This document shows positions 1 to 9,927 of a DNA stretch of 38,545 nt, piece after piece. The stretch covers positions 1 through 38,545 of the IMG/VR virus record IMGVR_UViG_3300047547_000112; one strand, written 5' to 3'. The position numbers were made by a program, and so were the translations under genes. Below the pieces are notes generated by a model that was not told where the DNA came from, did no database searches, and saw only the letters and a program-made list of their open reading frames with translations. This DNA is from a virus. Within the stretch, counting starts at the first letter, position 1. The number at the start of each line of letters is the position of its first letter.

Positions 1-1
1 A

Positions 2-943
2 GACAACACATTAAAAAAGAGATATTCTATTTTTCCAATTCTACATCCAGATTTGTGGAAGCGCTATAAAGAAGCTGAAAAACAAACTTGGGTGGCTGAA
101 GAGACACCGCTAGACAAGGACAAATACGATGAATTACGAGATAATGAAAAACAATATTTGAAAAACATATTAGGGTTTTTCGCAATATCTGATGGTTTGG
201 TAATTGATAATTTAGCAACCAATTTTTTACGAGAAGTAGAAATTTTGGAAGCTCAATACTTTTACGGACACCAAACATTTATCGAACAAGTTCACGCTAA
301 TGGTTATTCGTTACTGATTGAAACCTTTATCAAGGACATCAATGAACGAGAAGAATTGTTTAACTCAATGGAAAGCAACGAAGCTGTATCAAAAAAGGCG
401 TCATGGGCAGAGAATTGGATTCAACACCCATCATTCCCACAAAGATTGTTAGCATTTGCTTGTGTTGAAGGTATTTCGTTTAGTTCAGTGTTTGCTGGTG
501 TGTTTTGGTTTAGAAGTCGAAACAAAATGCCAGGTTTGGCCAGTATGAATGAATTGATTTTGAGAGACGAAACCGCTCACTATGATTTTGCACTTAATCT
601 ATACAAAAACTATTTGAAAGACGAATACAAGTTATCAAAAGATGAGATTAGAAAGATTGTGTTGGGTTGTTATGAAGTTGAAAAAGTCTTCATCGAAGAA
701 AGTATGCCTGATGGTCTGCAAGGGTTGACAAAAGAAGATATGATTAAGTATGTAAAATTTGTTACCGATATTGTTTTAACAGACTTTGATTGCGAACCAG
801 AGTTTAAAACTAATAACCCACTTGACTATATGTCACGTATTGGGTTGAGCGCAAAAAATAACTTTTTTGAAAATAGAGTTGGAGAATACACTAGAGTTGA
901 AATTCCAAAAACAATGGATGGTGTGTTTGATGACGATTTTTAA
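2..943 (+). CDS. nrdB: Ribonucleoside-diphosphate reductase small subunit (class I NrdB/R2), 5' partial
   Basis: R2 carries the di-iron centre and tyrosyl radical that starts ribonucleotide reduction in the large subunit. The frame is open from the first codon of the window. The 17 codons before the TTG at 53 encode the family's usual N-terminal block (RYSIFPILHPDLW), so the true start lies upstream and about 313 residues are present. Visible family motifs include EAQYFYGHQ, then HANGYS at 293-310. Its His is the expected iron ligand, and the Tyr four residues later (codon 305-307) is the expected radical Tyr. VEGISFSS and LILRDETAHYDFA carry further iron ligands. The C-terminal tail DGVFDDDF resembles the R2 peptide that docks on R1. 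The large-subunit gene follows after 12 bases, so the pair is co-transcribed. The family call is firm; only the start is missing. Confidence 0.95.
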   Translation, partial: DNTLKKRYSIFPILHPDLWKRYKEAEKQTWVAEETPLDKDKYDELRDNEKQYLKNILGFFAISDGLVIDNLATNFLREVEILEAQYFYGHQTFIEQVHANGYSLLIETFIKDINEREELFNSMESNEAVSKKASWAENWIQHPSFPQRLLAFACVEGISFSSVFAGVFWFRSRNKMPGLASMNELILRDETAHYDFALNLYKNYLKDEYKLSKDEIRKIVLGCYEVEKVFIEESMPDGLQGLTKEDMIKYVKFVTDIVLTDFDCEPEFKTNNPLDYMSRIGLSAKNNFFENRVGEYTRVEIPKTMDGVFDDDF

Positions 944-955
944 TCTAATTTAATC

Positions 956-3118
956 ATGAGAATCTTAAAAAGAGACAAAACAACACAGGCTTTTATGCCT
1001 AACAAAATTTTGAGCAGAATCAAAACACAAGCCACTGGGCTTAAGGTTGATTGTGACTCACTTTTCCAAGAGGTAATCCCTCTTATTAGCGACAATATAA
1101 CAACAACTGAGATTGATGAGTTAATCGCTTTTAAAGCGGCTGATAAAATCATCCAACACCCAGATTATTCCCTATTGGGTGGTCGTATACTTCTAAGCCG
1201 TCAATCTAAATTGATTGGTAAAGAACTACAACCAGTCGATATGACTTACGATTTTTTTGCGGCTACAACATTTTTGCAAAAATATTCTAAAAGGGATAAC
1301 AATAAAATTCCTATGGAATTACCGTCATGTATGTACGAGCGTGTAGCATTACATTTACATGGTGATGACGAAAAAGCTAGAAAAGAATTGGTGAAAGAAC
1401 TCACTAACAAACACATTAACTTCGCCACACCAATTTATACGAACGCTGGTATTGAAAAGAGAGGTGGCATGATTTCTTGTAATCTAACACACTTGGAAGA
1501 GGATTCTTTTGAGGGTATTGAAAACACACTTACAAAGATTGCGTCAGCATCTAAAGAAGGTTCTGGTATTGGATTATTAATTGACCCGCTTAGAAGCAAA
1601 GAGAGTATTGTAGAATCGTTCCAAGGTAATGCAGGTGGTGTTGTAAGACTTGCAGATATGGTTCAGTCAAAAATGAGGTTTTATAAACAAGGGTCTCGCT
1701 CTGGTAGCTGCGCACTATATTTGTCTGTTTGGCATAAAGACATTTTTGATTTCTTGGATTTAACATTACCTATTGGTGATGAACAATTGAGAACACGTGA
1801 TTTGTTTACAGCTGTTATCATTAACGACCTTTTCATGCAAAAACTTGAAAATAATGAACCTTGGTATACATTCTGTCCAAATGACATCAAAAAAGCTGGA
1901 TTAACTCCCCTACATTTACTTTGGGGTGAAGAGTTCAACGCTGAATATCAAAAAGCGGTTGATTTGGGTCTTGGTGTTGAGGTTGACGCTAAGAAAATCT
2001 TAGACTCAATTATTAAATCACAAGTTGAAAGCGGTAGACCATATGTGATGTTCAAAGATAATGCGAACAAGCGAAACATGCAAGATAATATTGGTTTGAT
2101 ATTACAATCAAACTTGTGTATCGAAGTCTTCCAAGCTTCAAAACCTAGATATACGCCTCAATGTACATTAGGTTCAATAAACCTAGCTGAACATGGTGGT
2201 CTTAAATCAATAGATAAATCAGTTAGAGTTTTGGTTAGAGGATTGAATGAAGTCATAAGTAAAAACAAATGGAGTGATGAATGGAGCGCTGCTGCTGGTA
2301 TGGACCAAAGAGCTTTAGCTATTGGCGTAGCTGGATTGGCTGATTTCTTTGCTAAAAAGAAAGTTTCTTTTGAATCAGAAGAGGCCAAAAAATGGAACAA
2401 AGATATTTTCGAAACCATGTATAAAGCAGCTTTAGAAGAATCAATGAAAATAGCTGAAGAGAAGGGTGAAAATTACCCATCATGGGAAGGTAGTAGATAT
2501 TCTAGAGGTGAAACATATATCGAAGGATGGTCGCCAAAACCAGAAGGGGAACCAATACCGCTTTACAATAGTTTGTTTTTGGGCCTAATGCCAACTGCTT
2601 CATCGGCAATTTTGTTAAGCGTATTTGAGTCATTTGAACCAGTAACTGCTAATTTATTTACAAGAAGAGTTGGTCAGGGTGAATTTTTGGTTGTCAACAA
2701 ATATCTAGTTAATGAATTACTTGAGTTAGAACTTTGGGACAATGAAATGATTGACAAAATTATCAAAAACCAAGGCAGTGTTCAGAACATAATGGAGATA
2801 CCTGAAGATATCAGATATAGATATAAAGATGTGTATGAAATTCCTCAGAGAACGTTGTTAGATTTGTCGATTATTCGAAACAAATACGTAGACCAGTCAC
2901 AGTCATTGAACGTTTATTATTCAGACGCCAAATACTCAAGAATAGCAAGCGCACTTATGTATGCGTGGAAGGGTGGTCTTAAAACTGGTGCTTATTACAC
3001 CAGAACAAAGTCTAAATTGAACGCTAACACTAAATTAGCTATGTCTCAAATAGCAACTGAAACATTACCTCAGAAGCCAAAAGACAGCCAATTTGAGTGC
3101 TTTGGTTGTACAACTTAA
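956..3118 (+). CDS. nrdA: Ribonucleoside-diphosphate reductase large subunit (class I NrdA/R1)
   Basis: R1 holds the active site that reduces NDPs to dNDPs, supplying DNA precursors for phage replication. The protein has 720 residues. Residues 1-90 look like an ATP-cone allosteric domain. The active-site cysteine pair is C175 (GGMISCNL) and C403 (PQCTLGSINL). The thiyl-radical loop is N386-C388-E390 (SNLCIEV). The radical-transfer tyrosines are Y680-Y681 (KTGAYYTRTK). The C-terminal redox pair is C715/C718 (ECFGCTT). PTASSAILL and ESFEPVTANLFTRRV are the usual phosphate- and substrate-side motifs. All expected catalytic residues are present, so it should be active. It lies 12 bases after nrdB and is followed by an intrinsic terminator. 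Confidence 0.96.
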   Translation: MRILKRDKTTQAFMPNKILSRIKTQATGLKVDCDSLFQEVIPLISDNITTTEIDELIAFKAADKIIQHPDYSLLGGRILLSRQSKLIGKELQPVDMTYDFFAATTFLQKYSKRDNNKIPMELPSCMYERVALHLHGDDEKARKELVKELTNKHINFATPIYTNAGIEKRGGMISCNLTHLEEDSFEGIENTLTKIASASKEGSGIGLLIDPLRSKESIVESFQGNAGGVVRLADMVQSKMRFYKQGSRSGSCALYLSVWHKDIFDFLDLTLPIGDEQLRTRDLFTAVIINDLFMQKLENNEPWYTFCPNDIKKAGLTPLHLLWGEEFNAEYQKAVDLGLGVEVDAKKILDSIIKSQVESGRPYVMFKDNANKRNMQDNIGLILQSNLCIEVFQASKPRYTPQCTLGSINLAEHGGLKSIDKSVRVLVRGLNEVISKNKWSDEWSAAAGMDQRALAIGVAGLADFFAKKKVSFESEEAKKWNKDIFETMYKAALEESMKIAEEKGENYPSWEGSRYSRGETYIEGWSPKPEGEPIPLYNSLFLGLMPTASSAILLSVFESFEPVTANLFTRRVGQGEFLVVNKYLVNELLELELWDNEMIDKIIKNQGSVQNIMEIPEDIRYRYKDVYEIPQRTLLDLSIIRNKYVDQSQSLNVYYSDAKYSRIASALMYAWKGGLKTGAYYTRTKSKLNANTKLAMSQIATETLPQKPKDSQFECFGCTT

Positions 3119-3136
3119 AATAGCACATATATTTTT

Positions 3137-3162
3137 AAAAGGGCCTTTTTAGGCCCTTTTTT
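3137..3162 (+). terminator. Intrinsic terminator after nrdBA
   Basis: A perfect 10-bp stem, AAAAGGGCCT (3137-3146) with AGGCCCTTTT (3151-3160), encloses a TTTT loop and runs into a T-rich tract. It starts 18 bases after the nrdA stop and separates the reductase pair from the virion operon. The A-rich left arm could let it act in both directions. Confidence 0.9.
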
Positions 3163-3197
3163 ATTTGTTTATTTACTTACAAAAATGTTTTAGTATC

Positions 3198-3213
3198 ATA
3201 TTTATGATAAAAC
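3198..3213 (+). promoter_or_regulatory. Candidate late-promoter element upstream of the baseplate operon
   Basis: The sequence ATATTTATGATAAAAC lies just before the ATG at 3215, in the only gap between the reductase terminator and the virion genes. A promoter is expected here, but no TAnnTTTG element is present. The core TATTTAT recurs in the gaps at 21170, 25572 and 25602. The motif may be a late promoter, but in such AT-rich DNA this is only a suggestion. Confidence 0.35.
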
Positions 3214-3214
3214 T

Positions 3215-3601
3215 ATGGCAAAAGGTAAATACATAAACATTAACTACCCATTTAAGGATAGTCATAAGGGGTTCTTTTTGGATTTGAATGCTGATGATAA
3301 CTCAGCAATTAAAGCCGATTTGATGCACCTGATTTTAACACTAAAAGGTCAAAGATTATATAACCCAGATTTCGGTACCAACCTATTAAGGTATATTTTT
3401 GAACCAGAAGACGGTTATACTCTTGATAAAATCAAAACAGAGATAAGCACAACAGTTAAAAAATATCTACCAAAATTAGTAATTAATGACGTTAGCGTAA
3501 CTCAATCAACAGAAAATGACTACGCGGCTGTTGTCCGTATAGACTACCAAATAACTGATGATGTTTTCACAACATCTGACTTTGTAATCATCAATATTTA
3601 A
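3215..3601 (+). CDS. Baseplate wedge protein, T4 gp25-like
   Basis: This small, 128-residue protein matches the gp25/W family in size, layout and position. Family members join the baseplate wedge to the first sheath ring and initiate sheath assembly. The typical core is visible as LILTLKGQRLYNPDFGTN at about residues 45-62, followed by a region equivalent to the family's LLF-E element (LLRYIFEP) and a C-terminal beta region (VRIDYQIT). It is the first gene of the virion block, and the gp6/J-like wedge gene starts one base after its stop. The same pairing occurs in many contractile injection systems. Although the family is sometimes called lysozyme-like, I see no catalytic site to support enzymatic activity. 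Confidence 0.85.
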   Translation: MAKGKYININYPFKDSHKGFFLDLNADDNSAIKADLMHLILTLKGQRLYNPDFGTNLLRYIFEPEDGYTLDKIKTEISTTVKKYLPKLVINDVSVTQSTENDYAAVVRIDYQITDDVFTTSDFVIINI

Positions 3602-3602
3602 T

Positions 3603-5423
3603 ATGGCAAACCAAGGTATAAATTATACTTCCCGTAACTTTGCGGATATCAGAACTGACCTTATCAATATGGTCAAAAAATATTACCCAGACATCTTTAA
3701 CGACTTTAATGATGCCTCAGTTGGTATGATGCTTTTAGAACTAAACGCCGCTGTTGGGGATATGTTATCATTTAATACTGATAGGATGTTCCAAGAGACA
3801 CAAATTGACTACGCTCAACAAAGGAGTTCAATTTTATCAATGGCTAGAACGTTTGGCCTTAAAGTTCCAGGTAAACACCCAAGCGTAACCATTGTTGATT
3901 TTTCAGTCACAGTACCACCGTTTGGTAATAGCTTTGACGTTGCTTATTGTCCTATAATAAAGGCTGGGTCTCAAGTTTCTGGGGCTGGTAAGGTATTCGA
4001 AACATCAAACGATATTGATTTTAGCGACCCATTTACAATTGGTGGTATTCCTAATAGGTTGGTAATCCCTAACTTTGATGCCAATAACATCTTGGTAAAC
4101 TATACTCTAACAAAAAGAGAAATCGTTGTCAATGGTTATACCAAAATCTTTCAACGTGTTATTACAGCTAATGATGTTAGACCATTTTTGGAAATAGTAT
4201 TACCTGAAGATAACGTAATTTCAATTCAATCTGTTATTTCACTACAAGGAACCAACTATACAAAAGTTCCATCACCATCTCAATTCTTAGATGAAGACCT
4301 TAAATGGTATGAAATGGATGCTTTAGCTGAAAGTGACATCTTTATACCAGATAACCTAACATTGTCAGACAATGCTGGTATAAAGGCTGGTAAATGGATA
4401 AAAACAACCAAGAAATTCATCAAAGAATATACTGATTTAGGGTTCACTAAACTAATTTTTGGTGGTGGTAGTCAAGATATCAGTAGTTTATCAAGCTTTA
4501 GTGTAAACCCAGCTCTTGTATCACAAATTGGTGATTTTATAAATAACATGTCGTTAGGTGAAACACCTACTGCTAATACAACTATGTTTATTAAATATAG
4601 AGTAGGTGGTGGTTCAGAGTCAAACCTAGGTCCTAACGTACTTACCAATATAGGTACGCTACAATTAGCCCTTAATGGACCTAACCCAGCTATGAATAAC
4701 GCTGTTAGAGCATCATTAACGGTAAATAACCCACTACCAGCACTAGGTGGTAGAGATGAACCTAGTGTAGAAGAGCTTAGAAACTTGGTTAGATACAATT
4801 TTGCGGCTCAAAATAGGTGTGTAACGATAAAAGACTACCAATCTAGAATAACTTTAATGCCAGGTGAGTTTGGTGTACCATTCAGAGCAGGTGTTTATGA
4901 AGAACAAAACAAGATTAAGGTCTATATTTTAGGTTTGGATGCTAATGGTAAGCTAGATAATACATCAACTAGCACTATGAGAACAAATATTTCTCATTAT
5001 TTAGCTGATTATCGTATGTTGAATGACTATGTTTATGTCACAAACGGTAAAATAATCAATTTAGGTATTGATGTTGACCTTTATATTGATAAAAAAGTAC
5101 CACAATCACAAATTGCGGCTCAAGTTATCAATGCAGTGCAGACATTTATGGACATAAACTCCTATCAAATGGGTGAAAACATCTACTTATCAAATTTGGT
5201 TGAACAAATTAACAACGTAGGTGGTGTTTTAAACGTAATTGACTTGAGAGTATATAACAAAGTTGGTGGTGGATATAGCTTAAATGAAATATCACAACCT
5301 TATTTGGACCCTACTACTAGACAAGTTGACATATCTTATGACTATACACTATATGGTGAACCAGTAAGTATGTTTGAAATCAAATATCCTAATACAGATA
5401 TTAAAGTAAGAGTTAAAGGATAA
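3603..5423 (+). CDS. Baseplate wedge protein, gp6 / baseplate-J-like
   Basis: The 606-residue protein fits the gp6/J family, which forms the wedge ring around the baseplate hub. The N-terminus (residues 1-70) has the usual wedge pattern, with YTSRNFADIRTDLINMVK, SVGMMLLELNAAVGDMLSF and a downstream helix YAQQRSSILSMARTFG. The conserved baseplate-J core is GGRDEPSVEELRNLVRYNF, then RCVTIKDYQSRITLMPGEFG at about residues 380-425. The C-terminal half has the beta-rich pattern of the family (VYILGLDANGKL and IDVDLYIDKKVPQSQI). It is close in length to T4 gp6 (about 660 residues). The upstream gp25-like neighbour strengthens the assignment. Confidence 0.88.
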   Translation: MANQGINYTSRNFADIRTDLINMVKKYYPDIFNDFNDASVGMMLLELNAAVGDMLSFNTDRMFQETQIDYAQQRSSILSMARTFGLKVPGKHPSVTIVDFSVTVPPFGNSFDVAYCPIIKAGSQVSGAGKVFETSNDIDFSDPFTIGGIPNRLVIPNFDANNILVNYTLTKREIVVNGYTKIFQRVITANDVRPFLEIVLPEDNVISIQSVISLQGTNYTKVPSPSQFLDEDLKWYEMDALAESDIFIPDNLTLSDNAGIKAGKWIKTTKKFIKEYTDLGFTKLIFGGGSQDISSLSSFSVNPALVSQIGDFINNMSLGETPTANTTMFIKYRVGGGSESNLGPNVLTNIGTLQLALNGPNPAMNNAVRASLTVNNPLPALGGRDEPSVEELRNLVRYNFAAQNRCVTIKDYQSRITLMPGEFGVPFRAGVYEEQNKIKVYILGLDANGKLDNTSTSTMRTNISHYLADYRMLNDYVYVTNGKIINLGIDVDLYIDKKVPQSQIAAQVINAVQTFMDINSYQMGENIYLSNLVEQINNVGGVLNVIDLRVYNKVGGGYSLNEISQPYLDPTTRQVDISYDYTLYGEPVSMFEIKYPNTDIKVRVKG

Positions 5424-5468
5424 GGTTTCCTTAAAAAGTTATAGGTAGTATATTTAAAGAAAAATACT

Positions 5469-5840
5469 ATGAACAAAATTTATATGAAAGAAAAAATAGT
5501 TGAAAAAACTGGTGACGGTAGCGATTGCGGTTGTAAAAGCGGTCCATCAACTAATGAAATATTAAACGAAACATCTAAAAAAAAGAACATTGGTTTGGTC
5601 AATGGATTTTTTAGAGTATTAACCTTTTCAATCTTTTTACTTTTGGTGCCATTCATAACCATGTATTTTATTTGGGCGGCATTCAAAATGATTGTTTTGA
5701 ATAAAAATGTTGATATAAAGAGTGCCCTATTAGCAATAACCAAGGGCAAAACAGAAATGGCGGTAAATGAAGACGATGATGATTATGATGAACTTGTAAT
5801 GATGGACGTTGAAGATATAAGCGAACAATATAGGAAGTAA
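5469..5840 (+). CDS. Small membrane-anchored protein in the virion operon, unknown function
   Basis: I do not recognise this 123-residue protein. Its N-terminal 40 residues are hydrophilic and include a tight Cys motif (CGCKSG, about residues 18-23). Residues 44-77 form one long hydrophobic stretch (FSIFLLLVPFITMYFIW in its middle) that could be one or two membrane passes. The C-terminus is strongly acidic (NEDDDDYDELVMMDVED). It starts after a 45-base gap containing an AT-rich element (TATATTTAAAG), and its stop is one base from the start of the large hydrophobic-segment protein. An alternative start is the Met at residue 6. It could be a virion- or membrane-associated partner of the next gene. 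There are no holin or spanin landmarks beyond the membrane segment. Confidence 0.75.
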   Translation: MNKIYMKEKIVEKTGDGSDCGCKSGPSTNEILNETSKKKNIGLVNGFFRVLTFSIFLLLVPFITMYFIWAAFKMIVLNKNVDIKSALLAITKGKTEMAVNEDDDDYDELVMMDVEDISEQYRK

Positions 5841-5841
5841 C

Positions 5842-8800
5842 ATGTCAAATAATATAAGAATAAAAACCACACCTAACGGAACGGACAAATATCTTAAGGT
5901 TAAATTAGAACAGGATTTCGATTTTATCGAAATTTTGTCTTTAAAGATATCCCAAGAAGACGCATACAGACGTTTTTGTTCTGATTATGGTGCTGTTGTT
6001 GGTAGAGTTGTAGTGAATGGTGGCTTTGGTATCCCAAATGCCAAAGTTAGTGTGTTTATACCTATTGATGAGGTGGATAAAGACAATCCATTAATTAGTG
6101 GTTTATACCCTTATGAGTTAGTTACAGATAAAGATGATGAGGGTATACGTTATAACCTATTACCTAAAGAGTCTGAGACAAATAATCCATGCTTCACACC
6201 AATTGGTACATTTCCAAACAAACGAGAAATTTTAGATAATGACGTTATGATGGATGTGTATTGTAAGTACTACAAATTCACAACTACAACAAACTTTGCT
6301 GGTGACTTTATGATTTTTGGCGTACCAGTCGGTACACACACTATTCACGTTGATGTCGATATGTCAGATATAGGTCCTTTTTCACAAAGACCTTATGATT
6401 TAATTAGTCAAGGCGCACCAAAAAAACTTTTTGATTCATCAACTAAATTTTCTGCAAACAAAAACTTAGATAAACTTCCACAAGTAAAAACTGCTAACGT
6501 TGGGGTTAACGTACAACCATTTTGGGGTGACTTAGAATCTTGCCAAGTTGGTATTTCTAGAATTGATGTTGACTTAAACTACAATTTAGTGCCAACAGCT
6601 ATTTTCACTGGTAGTATTTTTGGTGACCAAGATAAAGATAGCATAAATAAAAACTGCGCCCCAAGACAAGGCATGGGTGAATTTTGTCAACAAGTAACTG
6701 GTAATGGTACGATAGAAATCCTTAGAAAAACATTTGAAGGTGAAACAGAAAACTTCTATGTTGAAGGTGGGCAAGTTATTGATGAAAACGGTGTTTGGGC
6801 TTTCCAAATTCCTATGAATTTAGATTATGTGAAAACGTCTGAAGACGGTCAGTTAATCCCTTCAAATGACCCCAATATCGGTGTGCCTACTAGAACTAGA
6901 GCTAGGTTTAGAATCGGTATGGATGAAACAGGTGACAATGGTAGACTTAGAACAAGAGCGAAATATTTGGTCCCTAATAATCCACAAACAGACTCTCAAA
7001 TTGACTACTCGTTTGATGAAAATACAAAAGATACTAGTTTCAGAGATATGTTCTGGAACAAGATATACACAGTAAGCAATTTTATTTCGAGATATCAAAA
7101 GGTTAAGATTAATACACCTGGCTTAGTCAGCACCGTTGCTGAGACCACAAGCCCTATTGGTGGTTTCCTTCCTAGTAGGGGTAGGACTAGAAACTTTATT
7201 GGTATTAAAAATGTTGATGATTGTGCTGGGGTAAATACACCATTCCCATACAATAGGGTTAATACAAGGACAAATCCATTGTTCTTTGTGATTTGTTTAT
7301 TATTAAAATACATTATTTTTATCATCGCATTATTGAATTCAATTTTGATACCGCTTATAAACCGAGTGATACAAGCGATAAACTTTGTAATTTCAATAAT
7401 CAACACAATTATTGATGCGGTAAACACATTGCCGTTTGTAAACATAGGACACGTACCAGAAATAGGGTATATACCTTGTATAAAGATAGAGTGTCCAAAT
7501 GGTAGTGGGGTTTATTTTGCTCCAGGTTGTAGCACACAAAACGTATTGGATGGTGGGTTAAGTTTTGACGCCACAAGCCCAGCACCTAATTTTTATTGTG
7601 ATGGTAGTTGTGCTTTGTTTGACTCTGTAGGTTTAGACGATTGTATCGCATTTCAACTAGCTAGTGAACTAAACATGTATGAGTTTGATTTCTATAATGA
7701 TTGGATTAACGGTACATTGTATTCATTCTTACTTAAGTACAAAGCTAAAAAGAATGGTAAAGAAAAATATTGTGATTACGATTGTGAAGATTTTGATTCA
7801 TCATCCGATGTTGATTGTAACAATCAATTGTTGGTAGATGTTATGTTACCAGAATTTGGTAATGCTAATTCACAAGACGTAGTTGTTAATACAGGTGTTG
7901 TAAGAGAAGGGGTTGTTAAAAAGGTTGATGAAAATCTATATTATGCCGCTACTCAACATAATGCACAAGCTAAACTATTTGCTACAGAAGTAATTTGTTT
8001 AGGTTCTGTTTTTGATTGTGATTGGCAAGGATTACCTAAAATAGCACAATATTTTAGACCTAGTTCTTATCAAATACCACCAGTTGTTCCAGAATTTAAT
8101 GATGATGGAACAATAATCGAAGAAACAGGTATTGTGTCTTTGAACGACCAAGCTGATGGTTTATTCTTTAAAATAAACTGTTCTGGTTTACACGTAAATG
8201 CACAACAAGCTTTGAATATTAGACATGCTTGTGAGATATTTGTCGATTTAGATGTGACTAGCGATACTGGTATTGCACCAGATGGTGTTATTGGTAGTAA
8301 TGATATCACAGATATCGGTACAGATGTTAGGGATATTTTTGTTAAATTAAATTCTGGTACAACAGGGCCAAACATAAACTTTAACAACGTATCATCGTAT
8401 GACGCCACCCCAATAAATACAGCATTTAACCTACCAAACATTGGTGAGTATGACTTTACTTCACCAGTACAAAATGGTCAGGAATATATTGATTTTAGAG
8501 GATATTACACTTACAATACCGACACATACACTCAACCTAAATTCCATTCGTTCTTTACCTATTTTGGTCTTATACCAAACCAAAGCGCTATGGATATACT
8601 AAAAAGAAACTACTTAGGTGTTTGTACACCAGTAGTTAAAGCTAGGTTTGTGATTAGTACTACGGTAACACCAGACGTATTAAACTTAAATGAAGGTATT
8701 ATAGAATTTACGATATTGGGTAGTGTCGGTCCATATACTTACACAGTTACAAATGGGTCAGGTTATGAATCAACTGGTACAATAGGTGTCACACCACCTA

Positions 8801-9927
8801 CCGTAACGATAACTGGATTAGCTGTCGGCACATATACAATAACAGTTTTAGATGCTTTGGGTAATCCAGTAACAACAACCGTTTCAATCACAGGTCAACA
8901 ACCATTATTTTGTGATGTTTATGTATCACAAACAGATACTAGTGCTAGTGGAGATAACGGTCAAATAACTATAGCTAGCGTTGGTGGCGGTGTTGGTCCA
9001 TATAATTTTGAAATAACAGATTCATTAGGTAATCCAGTTGGTTCACCTTCTAGCGGAACAATAACCTCATTACCTTTAGTGATTAATAACTTGGGCCCAG
9101 AACCAACAGGCTATATTGTAACAATAACAGACACGACTGGTAATGGTTGTGTGACAGAAAACCTAACAATGTCTGGTGTTTATCCGTTGTCATTAGTGGT
9201 CAATCAAGTTCAACCAACATGTTATGAATCAACAAATGGTGAAATAGAATCTGTTGTTACTGGTGGGGTTGCACCTTATACAATTCACGTAACTGGCCCT
9301 AGTACTGATGAATATAGTAGTAGTGTGATAGGGTTAGGTATTGGTACGTATAATATCACAGTTGTTGACTTCTTAGGTAACACCACATCAACAACAAGTT
9401 CATTGACATCTGTACACCCATATCTTCATATAGAACCTGCGAATGCAACAGAATTGGCTATGCAATGTTCATCGACACATTATTACATTAAGTTTTATGT
9501 TACATCAGGCATAGCACCAGGCTCAAATGCTTATGTAACTTATCAATTAGATAATGGGGTAACTTATAACACTACATTACCATTTGTTGATAATGCAACA
9601 CCACTTGTATTACAAGTAGCTGATGCCTTATTAAACTCAAATGTAAAAATTTCAGTGAGCGATTCAGCAAACCATGAATGTTATAGTAACCAAATACAGA
9701 TTTATGAAAACCAAATCAGTCTACCTAACCAAGCTTTAACTGCAACGATTACAACAACACCTAGTGGCAATATGTTCAACCCATATCACCACGTAATAAA
9801 TATAAATGGTGGTTTTGCACCTTATGTGATTTCACCAATAAATGATGATGACTATATAGACAATAGCCCTACATCAACACGAACAATAACCGATAGTGTC
9901 GGTTGTTCAATAACGGTAACTGGATAA
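5842..9927 (+). CDS. Giant virion protein: transthyretin-like N-terminus, hydrophobic segment, Cys-rich core and SprB/Ig-like repeats
   Basis: The protein has 1361 residues, and position and composition suggest a structural role. Residues about 50-175 look like a carboxypeptidase-regulatory/transthyretin-like beta fold (GRVVVNGGFGIPNAKVSVF, then GDFMIFGVPVGTHTIHV). Residues about 476-535 (nucleotides about 7270-7445) form an unusually long, almost purely hydrophobic Ile/Leu/Asn stretch. A Cys-rich region spans about residues 545-720 (CIKIECPNGSG, YCDGSCALF, YCDYDCEDF). From about residue 940 to the end there are roughly five Ig-like units of the SprB/adhesin type, with recurring GGVGPYNFEITD and GTYTITVLDALGN patterns. 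The SprB-like fold is typical of Bacteroidota surface proteins. The hydrophobic stretch may insert into a membrane during DNA entry; this is inference. The stop overlaps the next start by one base. Confidence 0.85.
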   Translation: MSNNIRIKTTPNGTDKYLKVKLEQDFDFIEILSLKISQEDAYRRFCSDYGAVVGRVVVNGGFGIPNAKVSVFIPIDEVDKDNPLISGLYPYELVTDKDDEGIRYNLLPKESETNNPCFTPIGTFPNKREILDNDVMMDVYCKYYKFTTTTNFAGDFMIFGVPVGTHTIHVDVDMSDIGPFSQRPYDLISQGAPKKLFDSSTKFSANKNLDKLPQVKTANVGVNVQPFWGDLESCQVGISRIDVDLNYNLVPTAIFTGSIFGDQDKDSINKNCAPRQGMGEFCQQVTGNGTIEILRKTFEGETENFYVEGGQVIDENGVWAFQIPMNLDYVKTSEDGQLIPSNDPNIGVPTRTRARFRIGMDETGDNGRLRTRAKYLVPNNPQTDSQIDYSFDENTKDTSFRDMFWNKIYTVSNFISRYQKVKINTPGLVSTVAETTSPIGGFLPSRGRTRNFIGIKNVDDCAGVNTPFPYNRVNTRTNPLFFVICLLLKYIIFIIALLNSILIPLINRVIQAINFVISIINTIIDAVNTLPFVNIGHVPEIGYIPCIKIECPNGSGVYFAPGCSTQNVLDGGLSFDATSPAPNFYCDGSCALFDSVGLDDCIAFQLASELNMYEFDFYNDWINGTLYSFLLKYKAKKNGKEKYCDYDCEDFDSSSDVDCNNQLLVDVMLPEFGNANSQDVVVNTGVVREGVVKKVDENLYYAATQHNAQAKLFATEVICLGSVFDCDWQGLPKIAQYFRPSSYQIPPVVPEFNDDGTIIEETGIVSLNDQADGLFFKINCSGLHVNAQQALNIRHACEIFVDLDVTSDTGIAPDGVIGSNDITDIGTDVRDIFVKLNSGTTGPNINFNNVSSYDATPINTAFNLPNIGEYDFTSPVQNGQEYIDFRGYYTYNTDTYTQPKFHSFFTYFGLIPNQSAMDILKRNYLGVCTPVVKARFVISTTVTPDVLNLNEGIIEFTILGSVGPYTYTVTNGSGYESTGTIGVTPPTVTITGLAVGTYTITVLDALGNPVTTTVSITGQQPLFCDVYVSQTDTSASGDNGQITIASVGGGVGPYNFEITDSLGNPVGSPSSGTITSLPLVINNLGPEPTGYIVTITDTTGNGCVTENLTMSGVYPLSLVVNQVQPTCYESTNGEIESVVTGGVAPYTIHVTGPSTDEYSSSVIGLGIGTYNITVVDFLGNTTSTTSSLTSVHPYLHIEPANATELAMQCSSTHYYIKFYVTSGIAPGSNAYVTYQLDNGVTYNTTLPFVDNATPLVLQVADALLNSNVKISVSDSANHECYSNQIQIYENQISLPNQALTATITTTPSGNMFNPYHHVININGGFAPYVISPINDDDYIDNSPTSTRTITDSVGCSITVTG

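Noticed and set aside
53-943. TTG at 53 as the start of the small reductase subunit
   Set aside because: The upstream codons are open and encode a conserved family segment (RYSIFPILHPDLW), so the gene runs in from outside the window.
5422-5440. Terminator after the gp6-like gene
   Set aside because: TAAGG/CCTTA makes only a five-base stem with a three-base loop and no T tract; too weak to call.
9903-9926. Extended TTG start for the 9927 gene
   Set aside because: The ATG at 9927 forms a TAATG overlap with the previous stop, as at 12522, and gives a sensible N-terminus.
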